Below, one piece after another: positions 10,191 through 20,347 of a stretch of DNA of 24,657 bases (position 1 is its first letter; each line of letters begins with the position of its first letter). Location: contig CAJVPJ010000455.1 of assembly GCA_910592205.1 (NCBI GenBank), positions 1 through 24,657 on the forward strand. Reading direction: 5' to 3'. Source of the stretch: Paraglomus occultum. Its lineage: Eukaryota; Glomeromycota; Glomeromycetes; Paraglomerales; Paraglomeraceae. The notes beneath the pieces are model-generated. The model searched no databases, was not told where the DNA came from, and was given only the letters and a program-made list of their open reading frames with translations. Made by a program: the position numbers and the translations under genes.

Positions 10191-10508
10191 GGCCTACAAT
10201 AAGCTTTAAGCCCAACAGTTACTAAAGCAAGCGTTTTAAATAGCCAACTTACCATATATAGTAACGCATATTTCAATGAAAAAATGCAAATCAATATCTT
10301 ATTGTCCCTTGTATTACAAAGTTGTAAATCATTCAAAGACATGCCACATATGATATAATAAATTATAGCACTTACTTCATTACCTTGTTATGATATAAGA
10401 AATTACCATTGCCTTTTGATATGATATAATAAATCGTGAAGGCGTTAAGAGTCACACAAAACTGGCAGAGTGAATACCATACAGAGACCGCATTGGGAGG
10501 TGATCGTA

Positions 10509-10517
10509 TTATAAAAA
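10509..10517 (+). promoter_or_regulatory. Candidate TATA element of the transporter gene
   Basis: ttataaaaa sits about 80 bases before the first ATG (10593) and about 125 before the alternative ATG (10638). Motif and spacing only. Confidence 0.3.
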
Positions 10518-10592
10518 CCAACATTCGAGAATTGCTATAATAATAAAGCGATATGATTAATAATAAAACGCAATCAGTGATATAGTGAAATC

Positions 10593-12082
10593 ATGCTGCA
10601 GTGCAAGTTGCTATCTTCACATCCAGGGTCATTTAAGATGTCACTTAACGACGAACAGGATACAGCCGAGATTAGTACTGAAACGACACGGCAGTTAGAG
10701 GAGGCAGAACAAGCCAAAAGAAATACTGCATCCGTGATCCCAATGCGCAATTTCTACATAATCATAAGCGCGTATCTGTTGTTCACACTTATAGATTCGG
10801 CCTTGGGAATGATTATATTGTTAGAACTATTCCAACGAAAATACAACGTAAATATTAAATAAAGGCTGGGTGTACTTACTAAATACCATATACTGACTGC
10901 TTATCATTGAATCACTGGCTCTTCTCCTCCAAGGCACTCGAAATTTCAACCATGTTTATTCTATACGAAATTTTTGGTATGATCACGTATCTCGTCGCTG
11001 GCCTTCTTGCAGCACGTCAAGGACTTCGATTCTGTCTCGTAATTGGTCTAATCTTCCAATTAATCGGCATTGGTACTCTAATCGGTCTGCAAGAGTATTG
11101 GCCGCGTACTTGGGTTATCATGTACATTTCTCTAGCTCACAGCTTCAATGGCATTGCAAAGGATATGGTAAAAGTGAGTGGAAAGTCGATGGCTAGGCTG
11201 GTTACTCAAGAGGATAGTGAACATCAACCGAAGTTGTTCAGATCTGTTGCACGCATAACTGGTGCGAAAAACTCTATCAGAGGGGCGGGACTCCCATGGG
11301 GAGCATTCTTGTTGAAATTATTGAACTACAGGGTGTCATTGTCAGTGTTGTTGGGAATGATTGCTATTATCTTAGCACCCTGTATGCTATGGTTAGACAG
11401 TCAGTTGGCCGTCAGTGGGCGTGTGAGGGTCTTAACTCTAAGAACAATATTCGATAAAGGGAAAGATGTGAACGTACTCTCATTAGCGAGGATATTTTTA
11501 TTCGGATCAAGAGATATGTGGTTTCAAGTATCATTACCGTTATTCCTTCGAGGTACATTTGAGTGGTCGTTCATAGCCACGGCATCTCTACTTGCCGGAT
11601 GGGAAATATTCTATGGCGCGGTGCAGTCGAGCACACCAACGCTCATTCTACGGCCGATTGGAATATATCCAATTAAGAAAGCTACGTATCTTGTTCAAAC
11701 GACCTTGAGTCTGATGATTGTAACCATTGCTATTGCTATTGTTGTTACAGTCAAAGAGACAAACACGACCTTCTACGCTTTATTTCTCACAGGATTGTTC
11801 GTTTTTGCCTTCGTTTTGGCTGTCAATTCATCGATTCATTCGTTTTTGATTATCTCCTATTGCCGTACTGATGAGGTTGCGATAAATATAGGTTTCTATT
11901 ATATGGCTAATGCAATGGGTAGGTTGGTTGGATTGATCGTAGGAGGTACACTGTTTTATTATGTAGGACTTGATGCCTGTCTTTGGACGAGTGCTGGTGC
12001 CTTACTTATATGCATGATTGTATCAGCATTCTTGGGTCCTGTACCCGAAAGGCCAGAAAAATGCGTTAATAGTACGCAGTGA
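10593..12082 (+). CDS. ArsJ-like major facilitator transporter
   Basis: A polytopic membrane carrier of the major facilitator superfamily that resembles bacterial ArsJ, which exports 1-arseno-3-phosphoglycerate. Exons are 10593-10847 and 10934-12082; the 86-base GT-AG intron joins in phase 0, giving about 467 residues. ArsJ-type signatures are a first helix with AYLLFTLIDSALGM, ILYEIFGMITYLVAGLLAARQGL after the intron, NGIAKDMVKVSGKSMARLV (157-175), TGAKNSIRGAGLPWG (about 194-208), and ARIFLFGSRDMWFQVSLPLF (about 270-289). The intron sits in the loop after helix 1, and the spliced length matches the bacterial spacing to within about a residue. Unlike bacterial ArsJ there is a hydrophilic acidic N-terminal extension of about 50 residues. 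ATG 10638 has a better A-at-minus-3 context and may be the true start. No GAPDH partner gene is nearby. The actual substrate is unknown: arsenate detoxification is inferred from the family. Confidence 0.75.
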
Positions 12083-12694
12083 ACATTGATATAGCGATAT
12101 GGGTTCGTTTCGCCCTTTTCTTCGTTGTAGCAGGTATCCAGTTTTCCATTATAAACGACGTTCTATATAATTTTCGTTATAAGAGCGTCAGTTGGCTATT
12201 ATGAATTTTGAATATGATAACGGTAAATTAGACTATAAGAAACATTAATTCTCGTTGAGACATCGAGAATGGATTTAATATTAAATGTTAATATGGGGCT
12301 GAAAATTTCATAAGAATTATGTCATGCATCAATAATGGAGAATTGCAGAAATTGTGACAATAATTGTTGAATAGAATTTTATACAGTGTATTGCGAAAAA
12401 ACAACCTTTTTAGAATAACAAAAAGAAACACATCTATTTACATAATTGATTTGTCCTTACGAAACCTTTTTTTTCCTGCTTGAAGTACAACATCAAGTAA
12501 TTGCACATTATTATTATTGGTTGACCTCTGCCAAAGAAATACATAAAGAAACGAAACCCCCCTTAGTTTTATCAACGTAGCATTAAAAATCTATTACAAT
12601 AAACATATTAATATGAACGATCGCCCAGTATTACATGAACGTATCAGAACTTTCTGTTGGGCCCAACAATCGTATTGTAAAACACAAATGACAA

Positions 12695-12707
12695 GTCACG
12701 TCACGTG
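12695..12707. promoter_or_regulatory. Overlapping CACGTC/CACGTG element
   Basis: gtcacgtcacgtg holds a palindromic CACGTG E-box, the core bound by bHLH factors such as Pho4, overlapping a TCACGTCA-like half. It is about 0.6 kb past the transporter stop and 2.4 kb before the desaturase, so assignment to a gene is unclear. Confidence 0.2.
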
Positions 12708-14222
12708 TTGCAAAGGCCATTCCGGATAACCGACCGTATATCGTAGGTTCTCTACGGTTAATCACTCTGCAGATATGCTCTATCCTAAATCGATGGGATA
12801 GTCTCTAAGCTTCAACGGGGTGCATAATTAATAAATTAGTACTTATGATTGTTAATTACGAGAATTTACGGCATCAAAATCCTTTAATAGTAAAGCGTAT
12901 AAAAGTAAGTTATTTAAAAGTTTATTGATTGCTTTATTCATTTAATTAATGACCAGAATAAGTTTATCACGAAATTTTAATGTCTTTTTTTGTAATCCCA
13001 GTTCACAATGAGTTTTATAGTAATAGATCTGATCTTCAACTTTAATTCGTAAATGTCTTTGGGCATTCTTTTCCCCACGTTTTGTTGTTGTCTTGGAATA
13101 CAGAAAGTACCATCATAATTTAATGTCTGGAAACTGTGTGTATTGCGTTAAGGTCACTAACTGGATTTCAGGACGCTCTCCCGCGGTAGTTGACTCAACG
13201 TACATAAACGAAATCGGATTAAAATAAATTGAGGTTTTCTTGGACCTCTTTTAATGCCACTGAACCCACATATTAAATACTCTTTGTTAACAAAAGCTTG
13301 GAAAATTGTCTCCCCAATTTTCGTTTTAATCCGACGTTGCCTTCATCTGTCACATTAAATGTCGGTTCCATTCCGATATTCTATTATATCAGATAATTCT
13401 GTCCTATAACTATAGCAAAACGAGGCATCGATGAAACGTTTCCTTTAAAGACAGGATTGACTAGATATTAAGCCTAGTTGCTTGACAGTTCAAATGTTAA
13501 TGATAACAAAGCGCCATTATCCACGATCTTATGTTCCGAGTTTATGGTCCGTCTAAATAAATCAGAAATGACAGTAACTATTAAGTGATCTGGACTAACG
13601 AGTACTGTAGTCTATTATTATAAATTATTAATCGATTGAACAGATACCGTTTTGTCAAAAAATCAACTTGTTCTATTAAAATTCAAGAATACTGATTAAA
13701 GCCATAGAACTTCCCGAGATTTATACAAAGGACTTTTACAAGTTAGACCAATGGTACTAGCTGATGCCAGAAAATTTTGCGCTCATGAAGCTTGGTCCTA
13801 ATTAATTGCCAGATTTAGCCAAGTTCATTGACTATTACTATAGCTGTCGTCTGTCAAACATGTTCGCGCTTGGCGATAATCATGTTATCGAAGTTTATAT
13901 TTAGATTATCAATTTATTGTTACACATGCAAGACTTTTATAGAGTTTAAGGCATACACCGCCACTTGATCAATGGAAAATTCTTCGAGAAAAAAAGTTTT
14001 TACCGATTGATCGACAGAAATATATTTCAAGAGAGAATGTGCGCAAAGTAAAGATGAATAGTGAGCTGGATCTGCTAAGATTAAAGTATTAACAATAGGT
14101 TCCCAGCAAAACATATGTCAGACATTATATATAGTAAACATGAAACTTTTTTACTTTGCTTAGATCTAAACAATGACTATCCGAAAACAGTATTCTAACC
14201 TCTCATAATTGGTTGATAGAAA

Positions 14223-14258
14223 TTTGGGGCGATCAATGTCAAAAAAAAACGCCCCAAA
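14223..14258. repeat. Perfect 9-base inverted repeat (hairpin)
   Basis: tttggggcg and cgccccaaa are exact inverted copies around an 18-base loop that ends in nine A residues. The GC-rich stem stands out in AT-rich DNA. It may be a fold-back element or an unannotated RNA hairpin. Confidence 0.7.
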
Positions 14259-15101
14259 GCTTTTACTGTAAATAGCAATTAAAAAGATACCACGTTATTT
14301 ATATTTATAATAATTATAATAGAATAAGATCCTCGTCATTTATTTAATATGAATTATTGATGATCTGAATGGGAAGATGGAATCCTGATTGCGCGATACG
14401 TATAATATCATACTCAGCAACATATTTAGTATTGTGAGTCAGGTTTCATATGAATTTGTCAGTGGCACCAGCTTACCCAAATAAGTAAATGCCAGTAAGA
14501 ATATCCAGAAATGTCCTGATAGCTGCATATTCTTGCATGTGCGCACAGCTTTTGGGGACAATGTGCGGAAAAACCACATGTTAGAATGACACATGAATAA
14601 ACTTTGAATTTCAAGAACGCTATTAATTTGTACATATTTAAGACTTTGTGTAATTTAGTAATATAGTACTTTGTCTAAAACAGGAGACGTTTTGAGCGGC
14701 AACAGACTTTGCATGTTAACGAAGTATTACAAATTCAAGTTTGGTTTCTCGCTTTACCGGTATTTGCAATGGAATACGGCTCAATTAAAAACAACAAAGG
14801 TAATTGGAGCACCACATCAGCAGAGTGATATGATTGTCCACATTATTCCTTTTCCATAACAATAAACATCAAATATGAAAATTTTTTATATATAGTCAAT
14901 GTTTAGTTAATTCGGCACTTTTGCTGATACGTCTTGATCAAAGGTAGGTGTTGTCAATAACAATTAACGGTTCGACCAAAGCTGATATATCTTTCGCAAA
15001 TCATTATTAAGCCACGAATGGTTCTGTTTATCGATATTATATACAGCATCAATAATACTCCGTAGTGTGTTCTTACGTTTGCGTTGTCCTAGTTGAAGAA
15101 G

Positions 15102-16988
15102 ATGCCGCCCAATGTTACTTCAGAATTAATACTCGACGGTATTCCTCATTAATTGCCTTTTCTTGTTTCCGCGTCGTTTTCGTTTAGTTTAATCCGTGAG
15201 CGTATTGCTTCGTCTAAAGCCCCTACCAATAATAAAGGTCCCAAAACTTTTCGTCGCGCCGACATTGTGAAATCATTGGACCATGGCCAAAATCAAACGG
15301 ATTATAGCATGGATGAGCCCTGGAACATAATAATTGATAATAAGGTTTATGACATCCGGGACTTTGTTCGCGACCACCCTGGTGGGGCCGTGATCTTGAC
15401 TCACATAGGCAAGGATGCCACCGGTAAGTTGACATTAAGTTCAACTTTTGCTGCGCCAATTATAAGTTTTTATCTGACTAGATAACTCATCTTTTAAAGA
15501 TGCGTTTAGCAATTTCCATCCAGAAAGTGCTTACGAGATATTAGCCAACCTTTACGTTGGCGATATTGCAGCTGATGATATGGTCACTTCGAAGAAAGGT
15601 TTTTACACTTTTGCATCTTGTTATGTAGTTATGAGACGTCTGTACGAACTACCGATTCATAAAGCCGTATGACATACCTTATATAGGATTTACTACAGAA
15701 CTGCGTGATATGAAACAGCAGTTCAAGAATCTTGGTTATTTTGAATCTTCCAAAGCGTATTACACTTTCAAGGTGCTAACTAACCTTAGCATCCTCACCA
15801 TATCGGTCTCCATATTGATTCGCTACGGAGGAACACTCTCAGGGGTGCTTCTATCATCTTTTTTCATGGGCGTCTTCTGGCAACAATGCGGCTGGTTGTC
15901 ACACGATTTCCTGCATCATCAAGTGTTTGAACAGAGAAAATGGAATAATGTCATGGCACATTTCCTTGGAGCAATATGCTTGGGCTTTTCTCCTAGTTGG
16001 TATAACAGTGTTCCATTAACATAAACAAATTACATCTCCATTATACATGTAATAATCATTCTTCTTTTTTTGCACGTGGAGGTGGAAGGACAAGCACAAC
16101 ACACATCACGCTTCACCAAATGTTCACGGTCAAGATCCTGACATTTCTACTCACCCTATTCTCACCTGGTCCGAATACGCTCTGTCAGATTTATTTACTT
16201 CCGAAAATGATGCGCCACCGACTATATATTCGCCTGAAGTTTCCCGGTTTCTAGTCAAATACCAGCCACTATTCTATTTCCCCATATTGCATTTTGCCCG
16301 CATTTCATGGTGCATTCAAAGTTTCCTCTTTGTTCTGCCAGGTTGGAAGAAATTTGAAACAAACGACCCACGCATGCCAGTAAATCCTGCAGAATTGGTT
16401 GGATTAGTTCTACATCACGCCTGGTATTTTATTACAATATACCTATTTATACCAAAAGCCTGGTTGGCGTTGGCATTCTATTTCACATCACAAGCAATGG
16501 GCGGACTACTTATTTCCCTAGTCTTCGTGCTGAATCACAATGGCATGAAAATTCTCACCATGGAGGAATCTCATAATATGGACTTTTTCGCTCAACAAGT
16601 AGTGACTGGAAGAGATATCATAGCTAGCAACCCGTCGTTTCAGTGGTGTGTTGATTGGTTCTGCGGAGGTTTAAATTATCAGATCGAACATCATGTAAGT
16701 AATTAAGATGTGTGTTTCTCTTCCCGTAAGGCAATTGGCTTTGAGATACTGTTGGCGCACTTCTTTGTAATTCTAACTCTTTCTATGCTTGCGCATAAAT
16801 TATTGTTCTTTTGATATTAGTTATTCCCTACGATGCCACGACATCATTTCCACAAAGTTCAACTTAAAATACAACTTCTTTGTGAGAAATATAACATACC
16901 ATACCACAGAACGACCTTTATCAAGGGCACGCAAGAAGTATTACGTAGGCTCGGACAAGTATCTGCTGCGAGCTGGAAGCTTGCTTGA
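15102..16988 (+). CDS. Front-end fatty acid desaturase with N-terminal cytochrome b5 (delta-6 type)
   Basis: An ER membrane enzyme that inserts a cis double bond between an existing one and the carboxyl end, toward gamma-linolenic and arachidonic acids. Exons are 15102-15138, 15220-15423, 15500-15598, 15687-15999, 16082-16694 and 16821-16988, all GT-AG, giving about 477 residues. The cytochrome b5 heme motif HPGG is at 65-68 and DAFSNFHPES follows. Histidine boxes are HDFLHH (186-191), HNTHH (223-227) and the variant third box QIEHH (418-422), whose leading Gln marks front-end desaturases. Blocks such as FWQQCGWLSHDFLHHQVF, SWWKDKHNTHH and LNHNGM are close to the Mortierella delta-6 enzymes. 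Exon 1 (12 codons) is the least certain part: it is the ATG-led piece that joins in phase and avoids a stop that the earlier acceptor at 15187 would create. Delta-6 over delta-5 or delta-8 specificity is an inference. Confidence 0.9.
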
Positions 16989-17455
16989 GTCGGCAAATTT
17001 TGTGTTGTCATAGAACAGACTATTATTTAATGTGGGCGTATTATGTATAGAGTATTTCTAAACGTTACACATCATACTTAAAGAACATAAAATTTTGAGT
17101 ATTATTAGATAAAAGGTTTTATCTCTTTTTTTGGTATACACTAACTACATCAATGAGAATATATTACGTTTAAATCAAAATGTTTTCGTGCGTGTGCGGT
17201 TCGATGCCATGATTAAAGAACGGGAACTAATTCAAAGAAAAGTTTTGACGTAAGAGCGTTCGTATTATAATCATTTTCGTAACAAGGGATTCTTTGTAAT
17301 ATATACCCGTAAATGCCAAACGACAGAATTCTAACCTGTACTCGGGGAATCGTTATCAATCACATTTCGCTGTTCAACAGGAAAATGCATCAAACCTTAT
17401 CATGTGACACCAATACGCTCTATACCGATACTATTACTATACGCCTTATAACAGA
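16989..17455. other. Spacer with desaturase 3' end and Sel1 gene upstream region
   Basis: AT-rich, with no coding signal. The first 100 bases are likely desaturase 3' UTR. No clear TATA box precedes the ATG at 17456. Confidence 0.45.
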
Positions 17456-19126
17456 ATGAACCAAAGCGCATTATATCAAAAGGCCGCGGACGAAGACGAA
17501 CAAAAAGCAGTTGAGTATTATCAAAAAGCTGCTGAACAGGGACATGCAAGTGCTCAATACAACCTTGCTGTATGCTATGCTGATGGAACTGGAATAGATA
17601 AAGATGAACAAAAAGCAGTTGAGTATTATCAAAAAGCTGCTGAACAGGGACATGCAAATGCTCAATACAATCTTGCTGTATGCTATGCTAATGGAACTGG
17701 AATAGACAAAGATGAGCAGAAAGCATTTGAGTATTATCAAAAAGCCGCTAAACAGGAACATGCACGTGCTCAATGCAATCTCGCTGTATGCTATGTTGAT
17801 GGAATTGGAATTGACAAAGATGAACAGAAAGCATTTAAATTATATAAAAAGGTTGCCGAAAAAGGATATGCAAGTGCTCAATTTAATCTTGGTCTATGTT
17901 ATGATCTTGGAATTGGAGTGGAAAAAGATGAACAAAAAGCATTTGAATATTATCAAAAAGCTGCTGAACAAGGAGATGAAGATGCTCAATGCAACCTTGG
18001 TATCTTTTATTCGAAAGGAATTGGAATAGGAAAGGATGAACAAAAAGCAGTTGAATATTATCAAAAAGCTGCTAAACAAGGACTTGATCGTGCTCAGTAT
18101 AATCTTGCTGTATGTTATACTAATGGGACTGGAGTAGACAAAAATGAAGAAAAAGCAATTGCATGGTATCAAAAAGCTGCTGAACAAGGGCACACAGATG
18201 CACAAAATAATCTTGGTTGGTGTTATGAGCATGGAATTGGAGTAGAAAAAGATGAACAGAAAGCAATTGAATTATATCAAAAAGCAGCTGAGCAGGGACA
18301 TACCCTTGCCCAAAATAATCTCACTTCACATTATACCAGAGAAGAAAAAGCAAAGGATGTGGTTGAAGAGTATCAAAAAGCTGCTAAACAGGGGCATGCA
18401 GATGCTCAATATAACCTTGCCCAATGTTATGCAAATGGGACTGGTGTAGACAAAAATCTACAAAAAATGATTGAATTATATCAAAAAGCTGTTGAACAGG
18501 GGCATGTGAATGCTCAATTTAATCTTGGCCTATGTTATGATAATGGCGTTGGAGTAGAAAAAAATGAAATAAAAGCAGTTGAATTGTACCAAAAAGCAGC
18601 TGAACATGGACATGCTGTTGCTCAATTGAATCTTGCTCTATGCTATGATATGGGAAGTGGAATAGAAAGAGATGAAATAAAGGCAGTTGAATTATATAAA
18701 AAAGCAGCTGAACAAGGCCTTGCAGCTGCGCAATATAACCTTGCTGCATGTTATGCTACCAGTACCAATCCTGGAATAGAAAAAGATGAACAAAAAATAA
18801 TTGAATTGCTTCAAAAAGCTGCTGAACAGGGGCATACTCATGCTCAATTTAATCTAGCCCGGCATTATAGTGAAGGAAATGGAGTAGAAAAAGATGAACA
18901 AAAAGCCATTGAATTGTATAACCAAGCTGCTGCACAGGGGCATGCTCAGGCTCAATATACTCTTGCTCTATGCTATGCAGAAGGAACTGGAGTAGAAAAA
19001 GATGAGCAAAAAGCAATTGAATTGTTTCAACAAGCTGCTGCACAGGGGCATGCTCAGGCTCAATTCAGTCTTAATCAGTATTATATAGTAAATCTGTTTA
19101 ATCAACTGTGGACATCAAATTCATGA
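17456..19126 (+). CDS. Sel1-repeat protein, 15 tandem repeats
   Basis: An intronless gene encoding 556 residues, almost all Sel1-like repeats. These are alpha/alpha solenoid units of about 36 residues used as protein-interaction scaffolds. The unit reads roughly DEQKAxExYQKAAEQGHxxA followed by QxNLAxCYxxGxGVxK. I count 15 units. Unit 8 is shortened (ends TREEKAKD), unit 12 carries a two-residue insertion (ATSTNPGIEK), and the last ends in a non-repeat tail (VNLFNQLWTSNS). There is no signal peptide, membrane segment or kinase domain, although Sel1 repeats in related fungi often accompany kinases. Units 1 and 2 are nearly identical at the DNA level over 108 bases, which points to recent tandem duplication. 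The ATG at 17456 is the first in frame, with A at -3. The function and partner are unknown; a scaffold is the family expectation. Confidence 0.9.
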   Translation: MNQSALYQKAADEDEQKAVEYYQKAAEQGHASAQYNLAVCYADGTGIDKDEQKAVEYYQKAAEQGHANAQYNLAVCYANGTGIDKDEQKAFEYYQKAAKQEHARAQCNLAVCYVDGIGIDKDEQKAFKLYKKVAEKGYASAQFNLGLCYDLGIGVEKDEQKAFEYYQKAAEQGDEDAQCNLGIFYSKGIGIGKDEQKAVEYYQKAAKQGLDRAQYNLAVCYTNGTGVDKNEEKAIAWYQKAAEQGHTDAQNNLGWCYEHGIGVEKDEQKAIELYQKAAEQGHTLAQNNLTSHYTREEKAKDVVEEYQKAAKQGHADAQYNLAQCYANGTGVDKNLQKMIELYQKAVEQGHVNAQFNLGLCYDNGVGVEKNEIKAVELYQKAAEHGHAVAQLNLALCYDMGSGIERDEIKAVELYKKAAEQGLAAAQYNLAACYATSTNPGIEKDEQKIIELLQKAAEQGHTHAQFNLARHYSEGNGVEKDEQKAIELYNQAAAQGHAQAQYTLALCYAEGTGVEKDEQKAIELFQQAAAQGHAQAQFSLNQYYIVNLFNQLWTSNS

Positions 19127-19598
19127 TTATAATTATCTAATAATGTATGGTCCTCTCTAAAACAAGTAAAATGATCATGAATTTTAATTCACAACTTTTA
19201 GATAATGTATGCATAAAGTACTTCTTTCCAAAGTTTCTTGTAAAGACTGTGTACATGATTTCATTCAGATTAACAATATAAATATATTATTGAAAAAGAT
19301 AATTGTTCTTTGTTTTTTTTTTCATTTTGTCAAAAGAGTTTGAATTTCAATAGTAGTGTTGGCAATAAACTTAATCTACTGAATAAAATATGGGGCAGAC
19401 TGCAACAAAACCAGACAAAGTGAACATTCTATAAATGAGGAGCTGATTTATATAATCATTATTGCTGGTATTGTAACATTTAAACTTCTTTCTTTTTCAA
19501 AAGAGCAAAAATTGCAATGTCATTTATCTCCTCTTCTTAACTCGAGAGCTTTGTATTCTTTTATCCTTGTAAAATTTAAGTATTAAACTTTTCTTGAG
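19127..19598. other. Spacer after the Sel1 gene
   Basis: AT-rich, with T and A runs (for example 19312-19323), probably including the Sel1 3' UTR. I see no gene. Confidence 0.45.
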
Positions 19599-20218
19599 TT
19601 ATGCATCATATTTTAACAATTTCAACACGCTATCGTTTTTAAGACCTGCAATAAAATTACGATAGACTGATTTATAACTCGTTAAAGTGTAAGCGATTGA
19701 GTAATGCGATTGACATTTCTACCAGGACTTGGTAGTCCGTGGATTTTCGCATAGTTTTCGAGAAAATTCTTTACGGCAGTAGCAACGTTTATATCAATGG
19801 TTATTTTGGTTTTCCATCGCGGCATTCGTTTTATGTTACCATGAACACGCGGTATTATACCATTCGTTGCTAGATAATTTCTGACGTTTTCGAAGTGAGT
19901 GCGACCAATTCCTAACATATTAAGATACGTTTTCTGACACAGAGGCGTATTGCGATCTCAGTAGTAAAACGTTCGCTTATTAGTACGCGTTTTATTTTTA
20001 AGACGCCGACTGGCAGTTATTTCTCCGCCATTCATTGCTTTTAACTGGGCCATTACAAATATATCTTGCTCGGGTCTAGAGAGGGCTTGAAACACCTCAT
20101 GTAGTTCAGCAAATTTTTCTTTCGGAATCATTTTCGAACAACCACAGTTGCAGCCTATCTCTAAGAAACGCATGGCTTTTTCGTATTCAGTCGAACCATT
20201 ACAATTATAATTCTTCAT
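19599..20218 (-). pseudogene. Transposase-like multicopy gene remnant, nonsense plus frameshift
   Basis: Reads from an ATG at 20218 with a Cys-rich start (FLEIGCNCGCSKM), then a helical block (FQALSRPEQDIFVMAQLKAM). It hits TGA at 19958-19960 directly after RTNKRTFYY, and continues in the same frame with DRNTPLCQKTYLNMLGIG and LPSPGRNVNRITQSLTL to a stop at 19682. A further piece (SYKSVYRNFIAGLK, then LLKLLKYDA or similar, ending near 19599) follows in another frame. From memory, intact relatives form a repetitive family in Rhizophagus and some animals, where a Trp sits at the TGA and the pieces are continuous with a longer transposase/integrase-like protein. The 3' half is missing here, so this is a dead, truncated copy. 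The transposase link is moderately sure at best. Confidence 0.6.
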
Positions 20219-20347
20219 ATATTAATATGGAGGTACCACTATTTATTGATTTTATTGATTTTATTTACAATGACTCTTCAGCTTTTTGATTAGTTCGAAT
20301 AGACAGTGTGCACAGTTGTCTGACTGAAAAACAGATAACATTTATAC

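Larger units (their letters stand above)
7211..10592. other. Gene-poor region with weak coding remnants
   Basis: About 3.4 kb without a gene I can name. It contains homopolymer runs (A runs near 8340, 9183 and 9240), an imperfect CTCCCC/GGGGAG hairpin near 9174-9196, a short CGG tract (9934-9948), a 14-base direct repeat (10162-10190), and three degenerate copies of a tgatataataaat unit (10350-10437). Two minus-strand stretches look like decayed coding sequence and are listed separately. Confidence 0.55.
12083..15101. other. Gene-free AT-rich stretch
   Basis: About 3 kb with no convincing coding region on either strand. Longer open frames (for example 13920-14114 on - and 14671-14859 on +) lack recognisable protein character or an ATG. 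Notable items are a GTCACGTCACGTG element at 12695-12707 and a strong hairpin at 14223-14258. Confidence 0.55.

Noticed and set aside
10860-10933. Non-canonical GT-TG intron in the transporter joining just before AATCACTGG
   Set aside because: The standard AG at 10932-10933 is in phase and gives the loop length expected from ArsJ, so no unusual acceptor is needed.
14671-14859. 62-codon plus-strand frame in the long gap
   Set aside because: It starts with TTG, has no recognisable motif, and has no nearby splice partner.
15153-15219. 5' extension of desaturase exon 2 (hydrophobic stretch before APTNN)
   Set aside because: It has no ATG. Joining at the earlier acceptor (15187) creates a stop in the frame set by exon 1. 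The AG at 15219 joins cleanly to the ATG at 15102.
17471-18232. Long minus-strand frames rich in Ile, Phe and Ser
   Set aside because: They are antisense shadows of the Sel1 repeats, repeating with the same 108-base period.
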